A DNA stretch of 64,000 nt from Linum tenue (Eukaryota > Streptophyta > Magnoliopsida > Malpighiales > Linaceae): contig CAMGYJ010000002.1 of the NCBI GenBank assembly GCA_946122785.1, positions 21,612,492-21,676,491 of the forward strand. The letters run 5' to 3'. This document shows, piece after piece, positions 1 through 10,934 of the stretch (positions are counted from its first letter, which is position 1; every line of letters begins with the position of its first letter). A program made the translations under genes and the position numbers. The notes below the pieces were generated by a model, which made no database searches, was not told the origin of the DNA, and worked only from the letters and a program-made list of their open reading frames with translations.

Positions 1-1384
1 TTATAAGTTTGAAGTTTCAAATAGAAAAAGGGATTAATTATCACTCATTATTTGGTAAATAAGTGACTGAGGTGGACCAATTCTTCTGAGTGAAAAGTAC
101 GAAAGCACCTCATCAACTAATTTCAACTCAAACACCGCAAAAGCTAAATCAATTAAAAATTAAGGATGGAGAAGAGGTAAGTATCAATTTTGATTTAATG
201 ACCTATTAACTATCAAATGCTAACATTTTATGTAATATGTAGGAAAATATGTATTCCGTCAAATACAAAGTTTTCAAAGTTAATATGGGTGGTGCTATGC
301 TGGATTTGAAAACCTGTCTGTAAAAGTATTAGTTTCTATTGTTGTTTATGTCATTAATAACATTATACTTATTCAAGATCCACCTTCGAGTTCTGAACAA
401 AACCACTGAGGCTAACTTTGTTGTTATGGATTGAGTGAGATATGGAATATTTAGAATGTCGGCTAAAAGGCTATTCCAAAACGACGGTATACTGATAGGA
501 TTACCACCTGCTCATCTCTTACAAATTGAGGTAATGATATTGAAGTTTGAAATTAAGCTCACATATTACATCGTTAATCCAACAAGTGAGTACATGATTT
601 TCAGGATAGGAAAGGATGAGAAGAGCATAAATCAGATGATCTTCCTGACTTGATTGAGGTAAATTATACTTGCATGAAAATGATGATCAATATTAATTAT
701 TAAATTGTAATATTCTCCATTAAATTTGGAGTATATTTGGAACATGCACCTTCTGGTTATTATTTAACTAACCTTCATACCATGTCTACTTCTCACATGT
801 TGATTTTACAATGCAATTACTTGCGTCTATAATCTCCTAAAAATTAACTGCTATAAACGGTATACAACGTGTAAATTATACATAGTTATATAACAAGTAT
901 ATAGTTCTTCAATTATTATACCATGCATGGATGATACTCAATTATATTATTTTAACTTTAGCCAATTCAATTTGTATAATTTAAAACTCTAGAGGAACTT
1001 TCTTTTATTACCCACTAGCATGCATGCAATTATATACTGGTTGTATTGTCAAGTATATACGCCTTCAATTTCTATACCATGCACAAATATATGCTTTCAA
1101 TTTTTAAACCATATACAAATGACACTTAGTTGTATTCTTTAATGTATATGCAAATGCATGTCATTTATAACATAATACTCCAGTGGAACTTTGTTTCCTC
1201 TCGCACTAACATGCAAGCAATTGTATCCAACTACAATTTTAACTCAAATATATTAAACCCCTATGATTCTAGACAATTACAACATATATTGTGCTTTTGA
1301 ATGTCAATTATCTTAATTCATAATGCTAATGCAAGAAAACAGGAATGACACTGTTAATGATGGATGTGTTGGATCGGTGCTAGA

Positions 1385-1720
1385 GATGACGATCTTGAGA
1401 AGAAGAAATACATTTTTCATGAGGAAGATACAAGTACCAGTGATGAGGAGAAAGAACAATTTTTTAGGTATTGTTCATAATTTGGATGAGATAAATTCTA
1501 CTCCAATGAAAAAGAAAATTGGTATTTGTAAATATTTTACCATTAAATTTTTGTGCTTAGTAAAATGCATGAAAACAAGGAAGAAATTACTAAAATGCAA
1601 GAGAAGAAGGTAGAGAAAATTGACAGCGGAGATAAATGTATCGCTAATGGAGATGACATTATTATTGGTGCAGATGATGATGTTGCTCATGACGGAGGAA
1701 GTGCAAATAAGTCAACATGA
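1385..1720 (+). pseudogene. Possible degenerate gene fragment, acidic/lysine-rich
   Basis: Two stretches look like exon remnants. Positions 1385-1467 encode an acidic peptide rich in D, E and K (GDDDLEKKKYIFHEE...) and end at an AG|GTATTG donor-like junction. Positions 1565-1720 encode a 51-residue open frame starting MHENKEEITKMQEKK, ending in TGA. The DNA between them has stops in frame. The composition is protein-like, unlike the surrounding AT-rich DNA. I do not recognise the family. Because the Helitron 3' terminus at 2046 lies just downstream, these may be exon fragments carried by that element, but the 5' end of the element is not identified. Confidence 0.2.
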
Positions 1721-2017
1721 AAATGTGCAGTAATCTCTCACGAAGAGGAGTAAATAGAAGGGTGATTGACGTAAAGAAAACGAGTTTGCCTTTCATTTCC
1801 GTAAAAAGATTTTAGTCAATGAGTGAGTTTCAATGCCGAAAACACTATGATATTGATCATTTTGAATTGTTGAACTACTTTAATAATTTGGGTTCTCTTA
1901 TTCTACCAATCAATTTGAATATTTTAAGTATTTGAATATTATATATTTTTTATACTATCAAAACCCGTGTATCTCATCTACAATTTTATAATATTGTTTA
2001 TGTGATTGGCGACTGAA

Positions 2018-2046
2018 TCCGGCCAACTGGCCGGGCCCGCGACTAG
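2018..2046 (+). mobile_element. Helitron 3' terminus (hairpin plus CTAG)
   Basis: A perfect GC-rich hairpin, CCGGCCA-AC-TGGCCGG, sits about 12 bases before CTAG, which is followed by T. This is the canonical Helitron 3' end: a short stem-loop, then CTRR, inserted next to a host T. The element body must lie upstream, within 1-2046 or beyond the window. I could not fix a matching 5' TC end. Confidence 0.6.
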
Positions 2047-3163
2047 TCTTGGAAAAAAGAGGGGCGGATGATTTTTCATCTCCCTTTTAGTTTTAGTTTT
2101 TTTTTATGTAATTAATTATTATAATAAGAAGAAAATATTTCCACCTGTCATAGTTTTTATGAAACCTGCCACGTCAACAAAAAAGCTAGTCCAATAAGCA
2201 TTTATTATTGTTTCGTTAAAGTTATTGGCAGAATGGCTATATCTATGTATTTTTCAAAATTTGGCTATTATTGTCACAAAGTGCACATTTGTGGCTATGC
2301 ATGTGTATTAAGCTTATGTAATATCAAACAAATAATGTTTTCTATTGTTTGTACAGAAAAAATAAAAAATAAGATGCATTTTGAACAATATGCGCATTGT
2401 AACAATCTCAACTAAAATATCCTTTAGTTTACTATGCTAGGGATTCATTCAACCATGGACTATTTTATGAGGTTTTTGGTCTGCTTTAAGAAATTTAGGG
2501 TCGGCTTTGAATTTTTCAGTATACTTTATAAATTTTGTGGTGTAGTAGTGTTCTGATTTGTTTTATAAACTTTCTGGTCTATTTTATATTATTTATGGTG
2601 TATTTTGTTGTTTTCAAAATGTATTTTGTGGTATGCTTCATGATACTTATAATGACGGAGGACTCGAAATAAATTAGTGACACCACACATATGTGTCTCC
2701 TATAATTTTTAATAATGTCAAAGTCGAAAAATCATCATCAATTGTAGTCAACCTCTTAAAAATAAAAAGTTTATCAAAACCAAATGTTTGACTGAAGGTG
2801 ATATTAACACCATCTTAAGTCTTAACAAATTAGGAGTTGACACTCTGAAGCTTGTCCGTTTGACTTTTCACACCAGTAATTAGTATTTCAACTTTCTACG
2901 CTTTTTTCTTTTTTTGCCCCCTAGTTGATTGAGACAGACAACGAAAGACCGGCCAATCGCGGTTGTTTCCGTTCTAGAATCAAGTCCCTAGCTCGCTCGA
3001 GCGTCTACACTCTAGACTAGACCACGAACTTTCGCACTTAACAATGGCCATTTTTGCTTCTTGAATGACAGAGAGCAGTACTTGGACTAGTCGCGGCCAA
3101 ATTTGCGATAAATCCTTCGTCCTTAGACCAGCACTACCCAAGTTTTCTCCCGCCGCTTACCAA

Positions 3164-5611
3164 ATGGAAACCATCTTGTTCAAGCTCTCTCTTCTAATCC
3201 TCAGTTCCCTCTGTCTCAAACTTGTCCGCTGCGATGGAGCGGATCGAATCACTCCAACCCGTTCACTTTCCGGCGACCAAACGATCGTCTCGGCAGGAGG
3301 AGTCTTCGAATTGGGTTTCTTCAAGCCTGGGAAATCAGGAAATTACTGCGTAGGGATTTGGTACAAGCAAGTTTCTCCAAGGACGGTAGTTTGGGTAGCA
3401 AACAGAAACAGTTACTCCCCTCTTCCCGACAGGTTCTCTGCCGAGCTCAAGATTACCGATTACGGATACCTGGCTCTACACGACGGCTCAAATCGAGAAA
3501 TTTGGTCCACCGGTATGGTGGACAGGAATTTCCGCTACGCAGAAGCTGTGCTTCTGGATGATGGAAATCTCGTCCTAACGTCAAATGGGTCTTCTCCAAT
3601 TTCCCCAAATCAATCGCTTTGGCAAAGCTTTGATCACCCTGGAGATACCTGGATCCCCGGTGGCAAGATTGGGTTCAACAAGGTTACGGAGCAAGATATC
3701 TCTCTGACCTCGTGGCGAAACAGAGAAGACCCTGCTACAGGCCCCTTCTCACTCAAGCTGGGGCCAAACCGGTCACTCGAGCTCCGGAACATGTACACGG
3801 CTTTCCGGGCGAGCGAATCTTTCTCTGGGCGTGTTTCCGGCTCCATTTCGGAGATGAAATTGAAGCTCATGAGCCTTTCTTATGTGGATAATAGGAATGA
3901 GAGCTATTTAACCTACTCTCAGTACAACATCTCCCAGCTGGCTCAACTTGTGGAGGAACCTAATGCCTTGATTAAGCAGCTGTACGAGTCCGGGTACAAT
4001 GGCTCTTTGTTCTCACGGTATGTTGTGGATGTACGTGGGAAGCTTCAGCTGCTCGCCTGGCAGGAATCCACCAAGCAATGGCTATTAGTTTGGTCGCATC
4101 CTAGATCCCAATGTCAAGTCGATGGTTATTGTGGTCCGTATGGGAGCTGTATGGGGGAATCCAGTCGTTCCCCCTGTCAATGTTTGACAGGGTTTGTTCC
4201 CTTATCTCAGGTTGAGTACAGTTCTGAGGTCTTTTACCGTGGCTGCTATAGAAGCTCGCCACTTGAGTGCAGGAAACCTGATTGGTTCTTGCCTAATTAC
4301 AATGTGAAATTGCCTGATAAACCTGAGACGGCAGTTGCTGGAAGTCCAAAGGATTGCGAGGCGGCTTGTTTGAGATCTTGTAGCTGTACAGCTTATTCCC
4401 ACAGTGGAGACCAATGCTTCACTTGGTATGGGGTTCTCATGAATTTGCAGCAGGATGTCCCAGGTGGGCAAACGATCTTCATTAAACTTGCAGGTTCCGA
4501 TTCTAAATTCCCAAGTTCGGAGAACAAGAAAAGGGTTATCATTGGTTGCGTGGTGGGTTCAGTGATTGTGTTGTTGGCAATTACTGTATCTGTAGTAATC
4601 GTTAGATTGAGAAAGAAGAGAAAGGCTGAACCTGGAAAGGTAATGGAAGGGTCTTCAGTTGCTTTTACCCAGAAAGAGTTAAAGATTGCTACAAGGAATT
4701 TCACGGAGAAGTTGGGAGAAGGAGGGTTTGGTTCTGTTTACAAAGGGACACTGCCTGATTCCAGTGTTGTAGCAGTGAAGAAGCTGGACGGCGTCAGCTT
4801 CAGCCAAGGTGACATGCATAAGCAATTCCTTGCAGAAGTCAGGACCCTTGGTACCATCCAACATATCAATCTGGTTGGTTTGAGAGGTTTTGCTAGTGAT
4901 CCTACTAGAATGCTTTTAGTCTATGACTATATGCCCAATGGTTCGTTAGCTTCCCATCTGTTCACGGGAGAAGATGCAAAGACTTTAGAATGGAAGACAC
5001 GGTACAACATCGCACTAGGAACGGCCAGAGGGTTAGGTTACCTACATGAGAAGTGCAGGGAATGCATAATCCATTGCGACATCAAGCCAGATAACATACT
5101 TCTAGACTCTGAATTCATACCCAAAGTGGCGGATTTCGGCATGGCAAAGCTCTTCGGGAGGGACTTCAGCAGGGTTCTGACAACATTTAGGGGAACAATA
5201 GGATACCTAGCACCTGAGTGGCTTTCAGGGGAGGCCATTACAGCCAAGGCTGATGTTTACAGCTACGGGATGATGCTTTTTGAGCTAGTATCAGGAAGGA
5301 GAAACTCACAACATACAAGTACAGGTCATTACTTTCCAACTTGGGTAGCAACTGTTGTAAATGAAGGCGGGAACGTGCTAGATCTATTGGACCCTAGATT
5401 GAATGGGAATGCTGATATTGAAGAGGTGGGAAGAGTTTGCAGAGTTGCTCTATGGTGCATCCAGGGTGACGAAAGTCACAGGCTGACAATGAGCCAGGTC
5501 GTGTATGTTCTTGAGAAGATTTTGGAAGTGAACATTCCTCCGATTCCAAGAATTCTCCAGACATTTACTGATCTAGATTCTAATGGCCAACAATTCTGGA
5601 TTTCTCGGTAG
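3164..5611 (+). CDS. G-type lectin S-receptor-like serine/threonine-protein kinase (At2g19130 type)
   Basis: Intronless gene, 815 residues from the ATG at 3164. An in-frame ATG at 3065 would add 33 residues, but the internal start is followed directly by a hydrophobic signal peptide (METILFKLSLLILSS), so I prefer it. Order of domains: bulb-type mannose-binding lectin (about 30-150, with VVWVANRN and LWQSFDHPGDTW), S-locus glycoprotein region, an EGF-like Cys cluster (CQVDGYCGPYGSC), PAN/apple domain (CEAACLRSCSCTAYS), one membrane helix near VIIGCVVGSVIVLLAI, and a cytosolic kinase. Kinase motifs are GEGGFGSVYKG, VAVKK, HCDIKPDN, DFGMAK and APEW. The catalytic loop has Cys in place of Arg before the Asp, a non-RD kinase typical of this family. 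Length is close to the usual 820-830 residues. The ligand is unknown; a role in surface perception is inferred from family. No breaks seen. Confidence 0.95.
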   Translation: METILFKLSLLILSSLCLKLVRCDGADRITPTRSLSGDQTIVSAGGVFELGFFKPGKSGNYCVGIWYKQVSPRTVVWVANRNSYSPLPDRFSAELKITDYGYLALHDGSNREIWSTGMVDRNFRYAEAVLLDDGNLVLTSNGSSPISPNQSLWQSFDHPGDTWIPGGKIGFNKVTEQDISLTSWRNREDPATGPFSLKLGPNRSLELRNMYTAFRASESFSGRVSGSISEMKLKLMSLSYVDNRNESYLTYSQYNISQLAQLVEEPNALIKQLYESGYNGSLFSRYVVDVRGKLQLLAWQESTKQWLLVWSHPRSQCQVDGYCGPYGSCMGESSRSPCQCLTGFVPLSQVEYSSEVFYRGCYRSSPLECRKPDWFLPNYNVKLPDKPETAVAGSPKDCEAACLRSCSCTAYSHSGDQCFTWYGVLMNLQQDVPGGQTIFIKLAGSDSKFPSSENKKRVIIGCVVGSVIVLLAITVSVVIVRLRKKRKAEPGKVMEGSSVAFTQKELKIATRNFTEKLGEGGFGSVYKGTLPDSSVVAVKKLDGVSFSQGDMHKQFLAEVRTLGTIQHINLVGLRGFASDPTRMLLVYDYMPNGSLASHLFTGEDAKTLEWKTRYNIALGTARGLGYLHEKCRECIIHCDIKPDNILLDSEFIPKVADFGMAKLFGRDFSRVLTTFRGTIGYLAPEWLSGEAITAKADVYSYGMMLFELVSGRRNSQHTSTGHYFPTWVATVVNEGGNVLDLLDPRLNGNADIEEVGRVCRVALWCIQGDESHRLTMSQVVYVLEKILEVNIPPIPRILQTFTDLDSNGQQFWISR

Positions 5612-6142
5612 ATTTGAAAGCTCTTATCTTTGTTACGGTGTGGAGCCGCCATGATCCTTCTTGTTATCCAGCATTGATTTCTTATCCAACTCGATGTCAC
5701 CATCGTTTTGGTAAACCATGGTGATATCAGCAAAATTGTACCTGTTTGGAAGGGAGGAAAAGCAGCACGCATGGGAATTAGGGTCGGATAGATAGAGGAT
5801 GCTCCAGCCTCAAATCAGAAACTCTGACTCTTGTGTAACGTGTCCCCATTAACATGCAAAGCTTCGCCACGTGCCGGAACATGCCGCCAGCAACCTCCAG
5901 TCGACGATCGAGTATCTCGCTGTCTCTCGTCCGGCCACCGAGCTCTGGCTCGTAACTCACTCCACTGTCTTTCTCACTCTCTTTTTCCGATATCTCTCGT
6001 CTTCTTCCTTTCGGGCTGCCATCATTTCGATCCTCATAGCCATTGGAAAGCTTTTCGTCAAAAGCCAATTGCAGACTCGGTATAATACACAGAGTAACTG
6101 GAAATCGAAACATCGGCCCGTGACAATTACCAAAGAGAAGTG
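5612..6142. other. Intergenic region and NHX 5' leader
   Basis: No gene supported. It holds the 3' untranslated region of the receptor kinase, then a pyrimidine-rich segment (about 5960-6010) likely to be the promoter and 5' leader of the exchanger gene that starts at 6143. Long open frames on both strands here have no recognisable protein features. Confidence 0.5.
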
Positions 6143-9063
6143 ATGTTGAGCTTATTATCGTACGAGACGGTTGGCGAAAATGTGTCTCCTGAGCACCCCC
6201 AGGTTGTCCCCATTACGATTTTCGTGGCAGTGCTGTGCCTCTGCTTGGTCATTGGCCATTTGCTCGAAGAGAATCGTTGGGTTAACGAGTCCATCACCGC
6301 CATCTTCATCGTCAGTATTCCTCTCTTTCTTTTCTATCTTTCCTATCTGAACCCTTTTATTGAGCTGATTGACGTGTGTATTAACGATTGTGATTAAAAT
6401 TTGTGGACGAGGGCAGGGAGGCTTAACTGGAATCCTGATCTTGGTCTTGCGGAAGGGGCAAAGTTCTCACCTTTTGAGGTTCAGTGAGGAGCTCTTCTTC
6501 ATTTACCTCCTTCCCCCCATCATCTTCAATGCCGGGTAAGTGGGTTTTTTTCCAATACTCTTTGCTATGCTTTGGAGATGGACATTATCGATTCAGCCTC
6601 AAGAAAGTTGCGTGCTTTTCTTTGTGTGTATATGGTGATGAGCAGATTTCAGGTTAAGAAGAAGCAGTTCTTTCAGAACTTCATAACCATTATGCTGTTT
6701 GGGATTGTTGGGGTTTTCATCTCAACAGTCATTATATCCCTAGGTAAAACATCCCTTTCAGGCTTTCACACATTTGCTTTCTCTGTTCTTGATTGATGTA
6801 GTGATGACTGATTAGTGTGCTATATGTGGTTTCAAATGTTAATGTTCTTTCCCTAGGCAGCTGGTGGCTGTTTCCTAAACTTGGATTCCTCGGTCTAGCG
6901 CCGCGAGACTACCTCGGTGAACATTCCTGTTTTCCATTCATTTTTCATATGATTCTACTGTGCACCTTGTACTGAGTCATTGGAATGATCCTTCTTTTTT
7001 TGTGGCCGCTTGTCGAGTTCAGCTATAGGAACCATATTTTCGTCGACCGATACAGTGTGCACCCTGCAGGTATGTAAGGATCGAAGAGAACCGGTCCTTC
7101 TCTTGTCCCTTGATGCTTTTGGCACTGCCAAAGTTTCTTCTTTTGATGCTCTTGCAATGCGCCTGTAGGTTCTTCACCAAGATGAAACACCTTTGCTCTA
7201 CAGCATAGTGTTTGGGGAAGGAGTAGTAAACGATGCAACATCAGTTGTTCTGTTCAATGCTGTTCAGAAGATGGATGTCAGCAAGATCAACTCCCAAACA
7301 ATACTCAGTGTCATTGGAGATTTCCTCTACTTGTTCTCCACCAGCACTGCTCTTGGAATCGGTGTGAGTGTTCACCGAATTGAACGTGTTTTTCTCATCG
7401 AGCTATATTTATATAGGCAAAGGCCTGTCTCACCCCAATTTCTCTTGTTTAGGTTGGCCTCCTCACTTCACTTGTGCTTAAAACACTCTACTTTGGGAAG
7501 TAAGTACCCCTTGCTCGGAAAGGTAGTTAGAACACATGAGTGGGAACTACTGTCTAACTTTTTATTGCCTAAAAAAATTGCATTGACCAAACTGGTTTCA
7601 AAAATCCTAACACAAGTTTTGTCGTTTGAAAACAGACACTCAAGCATACGTGAACTCGCCATGATGGTATTAATGGCTTATCTATCTTACATGCTCGCCG
7701 AGGTACTTTTGCTTTACTTAAACCCAGTACTCACTAGCAGTGTTCATGCTGCGGGTTTGATGAATGGAGCAACATTAACACTCTTTTGGATTCTGCAGCT
7801 GCTTGAACTAAGCGGGATTCTCACTGTTTTCTTTTGTGGAATCATCATGTCGCATTATTCTTGGCACAATGTGACGGAAAGTTCCAGGATCACAGCCAGG
7901 CATGTATCACATCAGGAAGAGTCAAATCAATCACTGCAATCCTTTTGGCATTTCTATATGAACTTACCTTGGTACTTTTATGCAGACATGTTTTCGCCAT
8001 GTTGTCCTTTGTCGCCGAGACGTTCATATTTCTCTATGTGGGCATGGATGCTTTTGACATCGAGAAGTGGAAGATGACTAAATTGAGGTACAGCTTCCTT
8101 CAGAAGTTATTTGCATATGTTTTATCAGCTTGATATCAATTTTGCCAGAGGTAACAGAAAATTACTCATGGTTGACAGCTTAGGGACTTCCCTTGGGATC
8201 TATAGCTCAATAGTGTTTCTGATATTGGTGGGGCGTGCTGTATTCGTGTTTCCACTCTCTGCATTTTCCAACTTCATGAACAGACGCAAAACATCCCCGC
8301 TCACCTTCAAACAGCAAGTCGGGTTTTTTCTTTCTTTGCTGCTAAATTGCGATGTGGGGTCGATTGAAACACATTCAATTCCTAAAATAACTTTTTCCCT
8401 TTACTTGGGTACTTTCATTTCTTGTGCAGACTGTTATTTGGTGGGCTGGCCTAATGAGAGGTGCTGTCTCTATCGCTCTTGCTTTCAAACAGGTACCTCC
8501 CGTTGTCAAGCTGGTTGATTGTTGTTGTCAATGATTGTTATGATTAGCATATAGTAGCATATGTTCTTTGGCTGTGCATGCAGTTCACCTATTCTGGCGT
8601 CACGTTGGATCCTATCAATGCAACAATGATCACCAACACCATCATAGTCGTTCTCTTCACTACATTGGTAAACAGCAAAACCCCTTCCTTTTATGGTTTT
8701 CCTGTCTTTCCTCACCAGACTCTGAAGTGAAACAATGGACTGTTGCATTGTCATTACTGGCAGGTATTTGGTTTCTTGACGAAGCCCCTGGTAAATTACC
8801 TAATCACACACCGAATGAGAAACCAGAACAATCGTGGGGGTGGGAGTGGAGGAGAACAACCAAGGTCCCCAAAAGACGATGTGGTGCTTCCTTTGCTGTC
8901 CTTTGACGAATCTGCATCTGCTAACATGCAAATCGCAAGGGAGAGTTTCTCCTTGTTGATGGACAGGCCGGTATACACCATCCATCACTACTGGAGGAGG
9001 TTTGATAATGCCTACATGAGACCCATTTTTGGTGGCCCTCGGCACAGCCGATCAGAATGCTGA
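6143..9063 (+). CDS. NHX3: NHX3-like vacuolar Na+(K+)/H+ exchanger, 14 coding exons
   Basis: Coding exons: 6143-6310, 6417-6535, 6646-6743, 6857-6916, 7023-7069, 7169-7363, 7453-7499, 7636-7702, 7799-7899, 7986-8087, 8179-8317, 8430-8492, 8584-8667, 8764-9063. They total 1590 nt, giving 529 residues. The protein is a CPA1 cation/proton antiporter with about 10-12 membrane segments. Visible motifs: the amiloride-binding FFIYLLPPI, the core TDTVCTLQ and GEGVVNDATS (conserved acidic residues), AYLSYMLAE, ESSRIT, and the motif WWAGLMRGAVSIALAFKQ. The N-terminal EHPQVVPITIFVAVLCLC and the short C-terminal tail ending in SEC resemble the Arabidopsis NHX3 branch of class I, from memory of that family. 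Class I members load Na+ or K+ into vacuoles in exchange for H+. The intron after 7899 begins with GC instead of GT. All other introns are GT-AG. A GTG just before 6143 is not the start. Confidence 0.93.
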
Positions 9064-9588
9064 GTTTCTACCGCCACTACTGCTCTTTCTCTCTCTCTCT
9101 CGCTAAAGTCTCGGCCATTTCTTCATCGAAGAATACCTGAATCGCCTCAAGGCAGCCTAAGGGTAGGGGAGAAAGGGGTGTGTTTATTTGAGTTGGTGCC
9201 TAGACTATGCATGTACAAAACACTAAATGCAGATGTCGAGTATAGTAGAGATTGTGTATGGAATGGAAGGAATGTAGTAATGTTCAAGTTTTGGAAGTTT
9301 TGATGGTGGAAGCTACTATCTGAATGTAAATTATTTAAGAGAACTCTCAACAAACATTTTTTGTGAAAAATGGAGCTTCCTTCATTAAAGCAATACATTG
9401 TTCCAGAAATCATCAAAGTACAAGAACAAACTTCAGACTACTAAAACCAAGTCACAGAAAGGATCATTCCCAAAGCTGAATCCCAGGTCCCTGAATAGTC
9501 CAAGTCTCCTTACTAGTAGACATCTTCATTCAAGGCGCTGCAACCACCAAAATGCCATTTCAAATATGAGTTTACAGAATCATAAGTT
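9064..9588. other. Convergent intergenic region (3' ends of NHX and LTP genes)
   Basis: Lies between two convergent genes, so it should contain both 3' untranslated regions. A short CT-rich tract is present near 9085-9105. I see no gene or repeat in the rest. Confidence 0.5.
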
Positions 9589-10000
9589 TCAGCTCCACAT
9601 AGCTGTGAAAAAGGAGACTCCAAATCAACAAAAAAATGCAGTGGCAGAGGAACTTACATTTGCATTCTGGTGGAGTCTTGAGGCCACATTTCTCAGGCAA
9701 AGCAAGGGCACGAGCGGGGTCGATTCCAAATGCTGGGAGGAAATCCTTGAACATGCATAGGCATGGCAAGTTGGAACGTTTGATCATCTTGCAGCAGTCG
9801 TAGGTGGGGCGCGGGGGTGATTCTCCGGTGACAGCAGGGCGGCAGACAATGAGCTGGGACGGATCAACCCGGCAATCACTGTTTAGCCTGACAGCGGCTG
9901 AACTACCACCACCTGAGCCTCCATCTATCACAGTAGCTGCAGGCAGTGCTAGCACTACTACAAGCACAAAAAAGAGCGCAAGAGCTTTGAGGTCGGCCAT
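9589..10000 (-). CDS. DIR1-like non-specific lipid-transfer protein
   Basis: Two exons on the minus strand: 10000-9658 and 9602-9589, giving 118 residues. The start gives a strong signal peptide (ADLKALALFFVLVVVLALP), so the product is predicted to be secreted. The mature part has the full eight-cysteine pattern of the LTP/2S albumin/trypsin-alpha-amylase inhibitor superfamily: C (RVDPSQLIV) C, then CC, then CLC, then C and C, all within exon 1. Proteins of this fold bind lipids in a hydrophobic cavity; DIR1-type members act in systemic defence signalling. The specific role here is inference. Exon 1 ends at a GTAAGT donor after PPECK; a 14-nt last exon after a CACAG acceptor adds only SMWS. 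Without splicing the frame would run on into a hydrophobic tail ending at 9572, which is less plausible. Confidence 0.8.
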
Positions 10001-10934
10001 AGTCCTGCTTCCTGATGTAGGGTTTTGAGGAGTGTAGGCTCTGTAATTTATACAAAGCAGGCAAAAAGGGTTGCAGTTTGGTTACCCCTTGAGTTTTGTT
10101 TAATTGAAGCCAAATGGAATATTAGTAGTAGTGTCATGTGCTCACCAGTTTGTTGCAGGGAGTCACGGGAAGGATGAACAACATTAAACTAAACAGTTCC
10201 CGTGAGGTAGAACGTTAAAAAATAAAGCATAAGCAACTAGATTAAGATTTATAAACTGGTGACCCGACAAAGCGAGCCGAAACACTAAGCTCCTCGGATA
10301 CCTCACACAGTCACACACATGTTAAGAGGATCCTTTTCGACAAGCTATTGAGGTTATCTACAGCCTACAGAACATGGCATGGTCAGTGGCTCAGGCTCGT
10401 CAGTCGAGTCGGACTCGGTAGTAATATATGATTTTGTTGTAGAGACGAAGAGCATTGCGGGATGAAATACAGGAGGAGTACAGGCACTCACAGAGAGCAG
10501 AAGCCAATAGCATACAACACTACCACGAATAACTGTTTTGCTGAGATTGAAGTACATTAGTTTTTGAGTAAAACATCTAGCTAGAGTTGACATTCCCAAT
10601 CCACAAACGAACAAAAGCAAGGAGTCATAGCAGCAGGCTCCAACAAGACAAAAGAAACTACCTAGATACAAATCATCTGCCAGCCAACTGCCTTGCATGA
10701 TCAAAGAAACCCAAATAACAACACTAAGATGAGAGGAGATATCCTCCCAAGCTTCAGATTAGTATTTCCATCTTTGCAAAGGGATGAATAAACAGCTAAC
10801 TATATCCACAGAAGGTTAACCGTCAGTCACCGTGGTTAAGGAAGGTGGAGGGAGTGTCTAATGATTAATATCTAGACTACCATCAACTAACCAGCCATTA
10901 AGTTAGCAGCAAGCAAACAGCCATTCGCACATAA
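10001..10934. other. LTP promoter region and 3' flank of SWIB gene A
   Basis: No gene supported. The part next to 10001 should carry the promoter and leader of the minus-strand lipid-transfer gene. The part from about 10700 to 10934 is the 3' flank of SWIB gene A. It contains a segment (about 10780-10840, CAAAGGGATGAATAAAC...) that recurs in the 3' flank of SWIB gene C near 19433, so the gene duplication included downstream sequence. Confidence 0.5.

Larger units (their letters stand above)
1..3163. other. AT-rich intergenic region upstream of the receptor kinase
   Basis: No convincing intact gene. The first 2 kb are AT-rich, with many short unrelated reading frames, and end in a Helitron-type 3' terminus. 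From about 2050 to 2900 the sequence is low-complexity AT-rich DNA. The last 200 bases before the kinase become more GC-balanced and probably hold its promoter and 5' leader, but I cannot point to a specific TATA element with confidence. Confidence 0.6.

Noticed and set aside
3065..3163. In-frame N-terminal extension of the receptor kinase
   Set aside because: The extra 33 residues precede a clear signal peptide that starts at the ATG at 3164. A secreted receptor is expected to begin there.
5778..6113. Overlapping frames on both strands between the kinase and NHX genes
   Set aside because: No recognisable domain, and they overlap the expected promoter and leader of the NHX gene.
9398..9760. 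120-residue plus-strand frame over the LTP gene
   Set aside because: Shadow of the minus-strand lipid-transfer gene, whose eight-cysteine pattern and splice signals are much stronger.
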